7,270 nucleotides of DNA from assembly GCA_023134935.1 (NCBI GenBank), contig JAGLUD010000271.1, forward strand, positions 1 through 7,270, in the 5' to 3' direction. Source of the stretch: Paracoccaceae bacterium (GTDB lineage: Bacteria; Pseudomonadota; Alphaproteobacteria; Rhodobacterales; Rhodobacteraceae). Positions 1-5,419 of this stretch are shown here, piece by piece (positions within the stretch are counted from its first letter, which is position 1; each line of letters starts with the position of its first letter). The translations under genes were made by a program, and so were the position numbers. The notes below the pieces were generated by a model, which was not told the origin of the DNA, ran no database searches, and was given only the letters and a program-made list of their open reading frames with translations.

Positions 1-52
1 ATGTTCTTACATCATTAGATTTCATTATAGACGGCCTCGTCTCAATTTAGCT

Positions 53-80
53 TTGACCGTTTGCCGGCCATATTTATATC
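53..80 (+). promoter_or_regulatory. Possible sigma-70 type promoter for the envelope operon
   Basis: TTGACC (53-58) is separated by 16 bases from TATATC (75-80), a fair -35 and a moderate -10 match. The AT-rich run around it (71-94) is unlike the rest of the window. If used, it would give a leader of roughly 250 bases before the L,D-transpeptidase start at 342, which is long. A weaker pair, TTGGTC (198-203) and TATGTA (221-226), lies closer to the gene. This is pattern matching only. Confidence 0.25.
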
Positions 81-331
81 TGCTTAACTATATACGCTTA
101 TGGCACAAAACGACTCGCAGGCCAAGTGGCAGTTTTGTCCCGCTTTTTAAGGCAAGCAATTATCCGCCCTTCTGACGAAACTGTGAACAGCATTCGGTTG
201 GTCTCGTTCTGTTCTGCTGGTATGTAACTTTTATCCCACAATGGGCGATATTCCGCCGAGAATTCGGGATTTTTCTCGATACCGCCACGATGAGCGTGTA
301 GGTACCGTCGAACCATGTTTTTTAGTGTTTT

Positions 332-336
332 AGAGG
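332..336 (+). promoter_or_regulatory. Ribosome binding site that fixes the L,D-transpeptidase start
   Basis: AGAGG ends 5 bases before the ATG at 342. The upstream in-frame ATG at 315 has no purine-rich site before it, and it would place nine extra residues ahead of the signal peptide. The start at 342 is therefore preferred. Confidence 0.6.
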
Positions 337-341
337 CAACA

Positions 342-2000
342 ATGTATCATTTTAGCAACAGTTCTAGTTTGCGAAATATTTTCTTCGCAATTACCATTAC
401 GGCGCTAGGCGCTACGGCACCTGTATTTGCGCAGGAAACAGCCACAGAAACGGTTATTGAATTAACATCGGAAGAACGCTTTGCCGCAACATTACAGGGC
501 ATATTCGCCGACGGTGGCAGGGACCTAGCGGATTTTGCAAACTTCTATGCCGCGCGGGACAATCAGCCGATCTGGGCAGGCGGCAACTCCAAAACGATGT
601 TGGCGTTGATTACTGCGATCGAACAAGCCCCAAATCACGGTATGGCCTTGGGACGTTACAACCTGGTCGAACTCGAAGCGCTTTGGATGGCCGGGAATAC
701 GCCAGAGGATATGGCTGCGCTAGAAGCCGCCGCCGCGCAATCATACGTTTTGTTTGCCACAGAGATTTCGTCAGGTATTCTGGATCCAACATCGATCCAT
801 GAAGAGATGAACTCCACGCGACATGTACCAGAAATTGCTGATGTATTGTCTGGTATTTCAACGGCTACAAATATGACGGCACATTACCAAACATTGCCAC
901 CATCAAGTGCTGGATACGCGCAGCTTCTAGATTTGAAAAAAGAACTGGAAGCGTTGATTTCGTCTGAAGGCTGGGGGCCACTTGTGCCAACAGGGCGGAC
1001 ATTGCGCCCAGGCAATACGAGCGATCGTGTCCCTGCATTGCGTGTACGTCTTGACCAACGCGGATATGACTTGGATGACCTGACTTCGCACACTTACGGT
1101 GATGATATTATTGCGGCCGTAAAACTGTTCCAGACAGATTTTGGTCTTAACTCCGATGGGCTTGTTGGCCCGCAGACATTATCTTCGATCAACGCGCAGC
1201 CGGATGGCCGGCTGAAGCAAGTTATCGTTAATCTGGAACGTATCCGTTGGATGAACTACGAATTGGGCTCGCGGCATATCTATGTGAACATCCCGGATTT
1301 CACCGCCTCCGTTATGGATTACGGTGTGCCGACGCTAAGTTTCCGCGTTGTGGTTGGTACTGGCAAAAACCAGACAGCCGAGTTCTCGGATACTATGACA
1401 CATATGATTGCGAACCCGACGTGGAACGTGCCTTACAGCATCGCTTCGGAAGAATACTTACCGAAGCTTCGCGCAGATCCGACAGTATTGGCGCGTGAAA
1501 ATATCCTCATGACAGTCCGCGGCTCGGGGCAACTTGTGGATCCGAACGCGATCGATTTCTCGTACTTTGACGAAGACAACTTCCCGTTTTTCCTTCAGCA
1601 GCAAGCCGGTGGTGGTAATGCTTTGGGACGCGTGAAGTTTATGTTCCCGAACCGGTTCAACATTTATCTGCATGACACCCCATCCAAAAGCTTGTTCTCG
1701 CGTGATGCGCGGGCGTTTAGCCACGGTTGCGTACGTGTTCAAAAACCGATGGAATTTGCCTACACGCTGTTGTCGTTACAAGAAGACAATCCAGAGGCGG
1801 TGTTCAACCGGGCTTTGAATTCAGGCGAGGAAACGCAGATTGATTTGGCGTCACCCGTTCCCGTGCACATCGTTTACCGAACAGTCTGGATTGATGATGC
1901 GGGTGAAGTGCAATACCGTCACGATGTTTATGGTCGTGACACGCTGGTGTTTGACGCTTTGGTGAATGTCGGGGTTACATTGCCTGCACTTGATAGCTAA
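342..2000 (+). CDS. YcbB/LdtD-type L,D-transpeptidase, secreted
   Basis: This 552-residue enzyme should form 3-3 crosslinks in peptidoglycan, or attach proteins to it, in the periplasm. Numbering from 342: an N-terminal signal peptide ends near residue 30 (PVFA before QET). Next comes the scaffold domain typical of YcbB proteins (about 45-210, including FYAARDNQPIWAG). A peptidoglycan-binding repeat follows (about 221-284, with AVKLFQTDFGLNSDGLVGP). The YkuD catalytic domain runs from about 312 to 475. Its active-site motif SHGCVRV places the nucleophile at Cys463 and the partner His at 461; YLHDTP lies just before. The length is normal for YcbB-like enzymes and all key residues are present. 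An in-frame ATG at 315 would add nine residues but lacks a ribosome binding site. It is the first gene of a likely operon with lpxD, 47 bases ahead. The exact crosslinking activity is inferred from the family. Confidence 0.93.
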   Translation: MYHFSNSSSLRNIFFAITITALGATAPVFAQETATETVIELTSEERFAATLQGIFADGGRDLADFANFYAARDNQPIWAGGNSKTMLALITAIEQAPNHGMALGRYNLVELEALWMAGNTPEDMAALEAAAAQSYVLFATEISSGILDPTSIHEEMNSTRHVPEIADVLSGISTATNMTAHYQTLPPSSAGYAQLLDLKKELEALISSEGWGPLVPTGRTLRPGNTSDRVPALRVRLDQRGYDLDDLTSHTYGDDIIAAVKLFQTDFGLNSDGLVGPQTLSSINAQPDGRLKQVIVNLERIRWMNYELGSRHIYVNIPDFTASVMDYGVPTLSFRVVVGTGKNQTAEFSDTMTHMIANPTWNVPYSIASEEYLPKLRADPTVLARENILMTVRGSGQLVDPNAIDFSYFDEDNFPFFLQQQAGGGNALGRVKFMFPNRFNIYLHDTPSKSLFSRDARAFSHGCVRVQKPMEFAYTLLSLQEDNPEAVFNRALNSGEETQIDLASPVPVHIVYRTVWIDDAGEVQYRHDVYGRDTLVFDALVNVGVTLPALDS

Positions 2001-2002
2001 AA

Positions 2003-2036
2003 GTGGGTAAGGCGGTCGGATCGACCGGTTACCCAC
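2003..2036 (+). promoter_or_regulatory. Intercistronic hairpin between the L,D-transpeptidase gene and lpxD
   Basis: GTGGGTAA (2003-2010) pairs perfectly with TTACCCAC (2029-2036). Inside it CGGTCG (2013-2018) pairs with CGACCG (2022-2027) around the loop GAT, with a small internal bulge (GG on one side, G on the other). That is 14 base pairs in 34 bases, beginning 2 bases after the transpeptidase stop. No T tract follows, so it is not a normal intrinsic terminator. It ends 2 bases before the lpxD ribosome binding site. Possible roles are protecting the upstream message end, pausing, RNA cleavage, or setting access to the lpxD start. Confidence 0.7.
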
Positions 2037-2038
2037 TC

Positions 2039-2043
2039 GGAGG
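2039..2043 (+). promoter_or_regulatory. lpxD ribosome binding site
   Basis: GGAGG lies 4 bases before the ATG at 2048. It decides the start against an in-frame GTG at 2003, which lies in the hairpin stem, has no site before it, and would add 15 residues not expected at an LpxD N-terminus. Confidence 0.75.
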
Positions 2044-2047
2044 CTCG

Positions 2048-3136
2048 ATGCAAATTACCGTAGCAGAACTGGCGCAAGCGTTGGGGGCGAAGGCCGTTGG
2101 CGATGTGGATCAGCTGATTTCCGGCCCCTGTGAGCCAAGCGCCGCCAAGGCAGGATTGATCGCGCTGGCCATGGATGAATCCTACAGCGAGGCGTTGCAG
2201 CAAAGTGATGCGAGTGTTGCCATTTTATGGCAGGGGGCGGATTGGAAATCCTTGGGGTTAACCGCTGCCATCTTCGTGCCACGCCCGCGATACGCGCTTT
2301 CGGGGATCACAACTGTGTTCGGCGTTGAGCCAGAGATCGCCAAAGGTATTCACGCGACCGCTGTTATTGACCCGTCTGCCACTATCGGTGAAAACCCGTC
2401 TATTGGCCCGTTTGTCGTGATCGGCAAGAACGTTAAGATCGGTGCAAACGCGCGAATACTCTCCCATACCAGTATCGCCGAAAACGCCCAAATCGGCGCA
2501 AATGCGTTGATCTTCGAAGGCGTGCGTATACGGGCACGTGTTGAAATTGGCGATGATTTTATTTGCCAGTCCAATGCGGTAATCGGCGGGGACGGGTTCT
2601 CGTTCGTGACGCCTGAGGCTGGCGCGATCGAAGAAGCGCGCAGCATGTCCCAGAAAATCACTGGCGGTACGGATGAATACGCGCGGATCAATTCTCTGGG
2701 CACAGTCGTGATCGGTGATCGGGTCGAGGTCGGCGCGAATACCACCATCGATCGTGGAACGATTTCGAATACGGTAATCGGGACGGGGACCAAAATCGAT
2801 AACCTCGTGCAGGTTGGGCATAACGTTAAAGTCGGTAAGCATTGTTTGCTGTGTGGAATGGCCGGAATTGCAGGCAGCGCGGTTCTGCATGACCGTGTTA
2901 TTCTTGGCGGAAACGCTGGTGTAATGGACCATGTGATTGTAGGTGCCAACTCAATCGCGACGGGGAAGGCGGCGATCCTGTCAAACGTGCCGCCTAATCG
3001 TGTGATGATGGGAAATCCGGCGGTTCCGATGAAAACCAGCATCGAAAGTTACAAGGCCCTGCGCCGGTTGCCACGGTTAGCGCAAAAGCTTGCTGATCTA
3101 GAAAAACAGGTTTCAAAACTGGATACCAACGAGTAG
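2048..3136 (+). CDS. lpxD: UDP-3-O-(3-hydroxyacyl)glucosamine N-acyltransferase
   Basis: LpxD transfers a 3-hydroxyacyl chain from acyl carrier protein to the 2-amino group of UDP-3-O-acyl-glucosamine, the third step of lipid A synthesis, in the cytoplasm. The 362-residue product begins with the uridine-binding type N-terminal domain (about 1-100). A long left-handed beta helix follows, built from hexapeptide repeats such as IGPFVV, IGKNVK, IGANAR and IGANAL. The catalytic region DNLVQVGHNVKVG puts the active-site His at residue 258. IGGDGFSF and TTIDRGT are also family motifs. The C-terminal helix region ends near RLAQKLADLEKQV. It is somewhat longer than the E. coli enzyme (341 residues), which is usual for alphaproteobacteria. 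Unusually, it sits not with fabZ and lpxA but directly before an ACP gene and a ketoacyl synthase gene, which suggests a link between its acyl donor and those two. No key residue is missing. Confidence 0.96.
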   Translation: MQITVAELAQALGAKAVGDVDQLISGPCEPSAAKAGLIALAMDESYSEALQQSDASVAILWQGADWKSLGLTAAIFVPRPRYALSGITTVFGVEPEIAKGIHATAVIDPSATIGENPSIGPFVVIGKNVKIGANARILSHTSIAENAQIGANALIFEGVRIRARVEIGDDFICQSNAVIGGDGFSFVTPEAGAIEEARSMSQKITGGTDEYARINSLGTVVIGDRVEVGANTTIDRGTISNTVIGTGTKIDNLVQVGHNVKVGKHCLLCGMAGIAGSAVLHDRVILGGNAGVMDHVIVGANSIATGKAAILSNVPPNRVMMGNPAVPMKTSIESYKALRRLPRLAQKLADLEKQVSKLDTNE

Positions 3137-3169
3137 ACCGATACTAGGGATCGTAAGAGGGAAAATCCA

Positions 3170-3436
3170 ATGTCACAGAGCGTGCAGGATCAGGTTGTCG
3201 CAATTATTGCAGAACAAGCGATCATGGACGTGTCCGAAGTGAAGCTGGACGCGACGCTTGATGAACTCGGGATCGACTCGCTAGGTCTGGTGGAGGCTGT
3301 GTTCGCCATCGAAGAAACCTTTGATGTGCAGGTACCATTCAACGCCAATGATCCCTCGGATTCCCAGTTTGATATTTCCAACGTCCAATCGATGATCAAG
3401 GCCGTTGAACGTCTTGTTGCCGCGACCGGAAATTAG
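3170..3436 (+). CDS. Acyl carrier protein, specialised type
   Basis: This 88-residue acidic protein has the ACP signature DELGIDSLGLVEAVFAIEE. Ser37 in the DSL motif should carry the 4'-phosphopantetheine arm. It is probably not the housekeeping AcpP, whose gene usually lies beside fabG and fabF: the helix II region (GLVEAVFAIEETFDVQVPF) and the insert around residues 58-70 (NANDPSDSQFDIS) recall the specialised ACPs of rhizobia (NodF, AcpXL) more than AcpP. A good ribosome binding site, AAGAGGGA (3155-3162), lies 7 bases before the ATG. The gene follows lpxD by 33 bases and is followed after 6 bases by the ketoacyl synthase gene. I infer that it holds the chain made by that synthase and may present it to LpxD or another acyltransferase. 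The substrate cannot be read from the sequence. Confidence 0.9.
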   Translation: MSQSVQDQVVAIIAEQAIMDVSEVKLDATLDELGIDSLGLVEAVFAIEETFDVQVPFNANDPSDSQFDISNVQSMIKAVERLVAATGN

Positions 3437-3442
3437 GCGCAC

Positions 3443-4651
3443 ATGAAGCGCGTCGTCATCACTGGCCAAGGCGCCGTTAGTTCACTAGGGATGAGCGCGA
3501 CCGCCACAATGGAAGGGATGCGCGAAGGCCGTCTAGGCATCTCGGATTTGGTAATGCAGGATGTTGAGCGGCTGTCAGTCAAGATAGGCGGGCAGATTCA
3601 CGGCTACAACGGGGCGGACTATTTCAGCCGTCAGGAGCTGGTTCTATACGATAAGTTCACACAATTCGCACTGCTGTCGGCAAAAGAAGCCATGGCGCAG
3701 AGCGGTTTGGAAATATCCGATCAGCTGTCTTTGCGATCCGGCGTTATTATGGGTACGGCTGGCGGTGGTTTGCATACGCAGGATGAAAACTACCGAAATG
3801 TCTACGAAGCGGGTAAAAATCGCGTGCATCCGTTTGTGGTACCGCGACTGATGAATAACGCCGCTGCCAGCCACGTTTCCATGACATACAATTTGCAGGG
3901 TCCATCTTACACAGTGGCCACGGCCTGTGCGTCCTCGAACCATGCTATGGGGCAGGCGTTCCATATGATCCGATCAGGCGCGACATATGTCATGCTGACC
4001 GGCGGAAGCGAAAGCATGCTGGTGTTTGGCGGCATCAAGGCATGGGAAGGCCTGCGCGTGATGTCGAAGGACGCGTGCCGCCCATTCTCGGCTACACGCA
4101 ACGGCATGGTTCAAGGCGAAGGAGCCGCCGTCTTCGTTTTTGAAGAATATGAACACGCCAAGGCGCGCGGTGCGGATATTCTAGCCGAGGTGATTGGCTT
4201 CGCGATGACCTCCGATGCGACAGATATCGTGACCCCTAATAAAAATGGCGCGGCGCGGGCCATTAAGGGCGCGCTGATCGACGCCGGCCTGAACGGTGAC
4301 GAGGTCGGCTATATCAACGCCCACGGAACCGGCACGGTGGCGAACGACAAGACTGAATGCGCTGCGGTGCGCGATGTGTTCGGGGCGCACTCGGATTCCC
4401 TGATGATATCCTCGACAAAATCGATGCACGGTCATCTTATCGGTGGAACCGGGGCAGTAGAATTATTGGCCTGCGTGATGGCGTTGCGTGACGGTGTGAT
4501 CGCCCCAACTATCGGTTACGAGCAACTTGATCCCGCCTGCGATCTGGATGTAGTTCCAAACGTTGCCCGTGACGCTAAGGTAAGCGTTGCCCTAAGCAAC
4601 GCTTTTGCCTTTGGTGGTTTGAACGCAGTATTGGCACTGCGTTCAATATAA
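3443..4651 (+). CDS. Beta-ketoacyl-ACP synthase, FabF/NodE-like
   Basis: The 402-residue enzyme condenses an acyl chain with malonyl-ACP in the cytoplasm. It has the full thiolase-fold active site of FabF-type synthases: Cys162 (VATACASSNHAMG), His294 (NAHGTGT), Lys326 and His331 (SSTKSMHGHLIGG), plus the C-terminal glycine-rich loop NAFAFGGLNAVL. The spacing of these residues matches FabF. In FabF the residue two before the last His is usually Thr (KSMTGH); here it is His329. NodE is of the same length and works with its own ACP, NodF, as this gene may do with the ACP gene ending 6 bases upstream. The only site before the start is a weak AGG overlapping the ACP stop, so translational coupling is likely. 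No ketoreductase or dehydratase gene accompanies it here, so the rest of the elongation cycle must come from elsewhere. The stop codon lies 1 base from the stop of the convergent gene. Confidence 0.92.
   Translation: MKRVVITGQGAVSSLGMSATATMEGMREGRLGISDLVMQDVERLSVKIGGQIHGYNGADYFSRQELVLYDKFTQFALLSAKEAMAQSGLEISDQLSLRSGVIMGTAGGGLHTQDENYRNVYEAGKNRVHPFVVPRLMNNAAASHVSMTYNLQGPSYTVATACASSNHAMGQAFHMIRSGATYVMLTGGSESMLVFGGIKAWEGLRVMSKDACRPFSATRNGMVQGEGAAVFVFEEYEHAKARGADILAEVIGFAMTSDATDIVTPNKNGAARAIKGALIDAGLNGDEVGYINAHGTGTVANDKTECAAVRDVFGAHSDSLMISSTKSMHGHLIGGTGAVELLACVMALRDGVIAPTIGYEQLDPACDLDVVPNVARDAKVSVALSNAFAFGGLNAVLALRSI
4582..4606 (+). terminator. Terminator-like hairpin inside the ketoacyl synthase gene
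   Basis: AAGCGTTGC (4582-4590) and GCAACGCTT (4596-4604) form a perfect 9 base-pair stem with the 5-base loop CCTAA, and the right arm runs into TTTT (4603-4606). It lies about 45 bases before the synthase stop, in codons for the conserved SVALSNAF stretch. In the - direction there is no T run. It resembles a weak intrinsic terminator for + strand transcription, but ending there would remove the stop codon, so it may instead slow polymerase or block 3' decay. Chance and codon choice remain possible. Confidence 0.4.
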
Positions 4652-4652
4652 T

Positions 4653-5201
4653 TTACTGAGTTTGATTTTCCAAAGCATCAAACGCGGCTGTAAATCCGTT
4701 TAGGGATGCAGTGATTGGAATTGCTTTCTGTGCGTTTCCAATGGAGTAAAGCGTGATGTTCACGTTAGAGCCCGATTTCATGCCAGACACCAGAAGATCC
4801 GTCAGTCCAAAGCGCGAGAAACAGCCCGGACGCGTACACCAGCTGAAGGGGTACTGCGTTGCTTCAGCATCATCCACTGAAAAAACCACACCGCGCGTTA
4901 GCAATGTGCCCAGTGGGGCAACAATTGTCGCGCCAGCGACAGCTTCGCTGCCAAGGGGCAACTTTACGATGCTGAATTCCGCGACCGGCGTGCCTTCGTC
5001 GTTCATCATAAGCTGATATAAAAAACAGGTATCGGTTGCCGTCGCGCAACGAATTTCCCAATCGCCATGGGTTTCGCGAATAATTTCTTTTGGCTGTTCA
5101 GCAGCCGCTGTGGCACCCGCAACAGGATAGTCTGCGGTGCTTTGGGCTTGTGCAGACAAACCTGCAAGGGCGAAGATGGCGGCTAGTTTGAGAATACGCA
5201 T
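4653..5201 (-). CDS. Invasion associated locus B (IalB) family protein, secreted
   Basis: The 182-residue product starts with a clear signal peptide, MRILKLAAIFALAGLSAQA, probably cut after Ala19, so it acts in the periplasm or outer envelope. The mature part shows the IalB pattern: HGDWEIRC, then Cys52, Cys59, Cys122 and Cys127, which may form two disulfides; APLGTLLTRG; PFSWCTRPGC; and the closing ASLNGFTAAFDAL. The family is named for a Bartonella protein needed to enter red cells, but it is widespread in free-living alphaproteobacteria, where its role is unknown; no virulence role should be read from the name. A purine-rich AAAGGAA (5213-5219 on the + strand) or the nearer ACAGG precedes the start. 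It has its own likely promoter at 5242-5269 and faces the envelope operon tail to tail with a single base between stops. Confidence 0.88.
   Translation of the reverse strand: MRILKLAAIFALAGLSAQAQSTADYPVAGATAAAEQPKEIIRETHGDWEIRCATATDTCFLYQLMMNDEGTPVAEFSIVKLPLGSEAVAGATIVAPLGTLLTRGVVFSVDDAEATQYPFSWCTRPGCFSRFGLTDLLVSGMKSGSNVNITLYSIGNAQKAIPITASLNGFTAAFDALENQTQ
4660..4683. repeat. Weak inverted repeat at the convergent gene ends
   Basis: GTTTGAT (4660-4666) and ATCAAAC (4677-4683) could form a 7 base-pair, AT-rich stem with a 10-base loop, just beyond the synthase stop and inside the last codons of the ialB-like gene. No T tract follows on either strand. It might help end transcripts from both sides, but the evidence is slight. 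Confidence 0.25.
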
Positions 5202-5232
5202 ACGGCCTGTTGTTCCTTTGATTGCTCGAATT

Positions 5233-5247
5233 TATTATCGAATAATA
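5233..5247. repeat. AT-rich palindrome overlapping the ialB -10 box
   Basis: TATTAT (5233-5238) and ATAATA (5242-5247) are inverted copies around CGA. A direct repeat TCGAAT (5226-5231 and 5238-5243) overlaps it. This could be an operator, or a feature of an AT-rich promoter. Confidence 0.35.
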
Positions 5248-5269
5248 GGTGTCAGGAACGGCGCATCAA
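5242..5269 (-). promoter_or_regulatory. Candidate promoter of the ialB-like gene
   Basis: On the - strand TTGATG (+ coordinates 5264-5269) lies 16 bases before TATTAT (5242-5247), good matches to -35 and -10 boxes. Transcription would start near 5235, giving a leader of about 34 bases. The -10 box is half of a palindrome at 5233-5247, so a repressor could act here. No experimental support. Confidence 0.45.
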
Positions 5270-5293
5270 GTCAACCAACGCGATGGGTTATAG

Positions 5294-5305
5294 GCAATTA
5301 ATTGC
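5294..5305. repeat. 12-base perfect palindrome upstream of the ialB promoter
   Basis: GCAATTAATTGC reads the same on both strands. It lies about 25 bases upstream of the candidate -35 box, about 60 bases from the likely transcription start, where an activator could bind. No regulator is identified. Confidence 0.35.
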
Positions 5306-5419
5306 GCGTTAGAATGTGTCGTTTTGCCAATAAGTCGATCCGGCAGCGGAGGGCCAACCTATTCAGCGCTTACAATCGCGGACTCCTTCTAGAGGCGATA
5401 AGTGAATCTGACCGAAACT

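Larger units (their letters stand above)
1..341. other. Leader region without a convincing gene
   Basis: This stretch before the L,D-transpeptidase gene has no reading frame with a believable start, ribosome binding site and protein. It is AT-richer near its left end. A frame open from the window edge stops at 48-50 and could be the tail of an upstream gene, but 15 codons are too few to judge. A possible promoter lies at 53-80. A weak inverted repeat, CGAGAA at 257-262 and TTCTCG at 273-278, has no T tract. The region probably holds the promoter and untranslated leader of the envelope operon. Confidence 0.5.
5202..5419. other. Spacer between the kinase gene and the ialB-like gene
   Basis: The spacer holds the ialB candidate promoter and two palindromes. 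No reading frame of note exists on either strand. I see no convincing terminator after the kinase stop at 5420, so some read-through toward ialB is possible. On the - strand a good ribosome binding sequence, AGAAGGAG (5383-5390), is not followed by a useful start codon. Confidence 0.5.

Noticed and set aside
3..50. Open frame from the window edge to a stop at 48-50, perhaps the tail of an upstream gene
   Set aside because: Fifteen codons without a motif cannot be told from chance.
257..278. Inverted repeat CGAGAA/TTCTCG with a T-rich loop side
   Set aside because: Only 6 base pairs with a 10-base loop and no trailing T tract; likely chance.
98..316. A 72-codon open frame on the - strand ahead of the L,D-transpeptidase gene
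   Set aside because: It has an odd composition, no recognisable motif, and no clear ribosome binding site, and it overlaps the likely promoter and leader of the operon.
2003..2047. An earlier GTG start for lpxD
   Set aside because: It lies in a hairpin stem, has no ribosome binding site, and adds 15 residues; the ATG at 2048 has GGAGG in place.
2258..3042. Two long - strand open frames (over 220 codons) opposite lpxD
   Set aside because: They lie opposite a strongly supported lpxD. Their repetitive content mirrors the hexapeptide repeats, so they are shadows.
3170..3436. Naming the ACP gene acpXL or nodF
   Set aside because: General resemblance only. The neighbours of the rhizobial acpXL cluster (fabZ-XL, two synthases, lpxXL) and of the nod genes are absent in the window.
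4653..5201. Reading the IalB-family gene as a virulence factor
   Set aside because: The family occurs widely in non-pathogenic alphaproteobacteria; the name alone does not support it.
5383..5390. Strong ribosome binding sequence on the - strand, AGAAGGAG
   Set aside because: The possible start after it meets a stop at once, so no gene follows.
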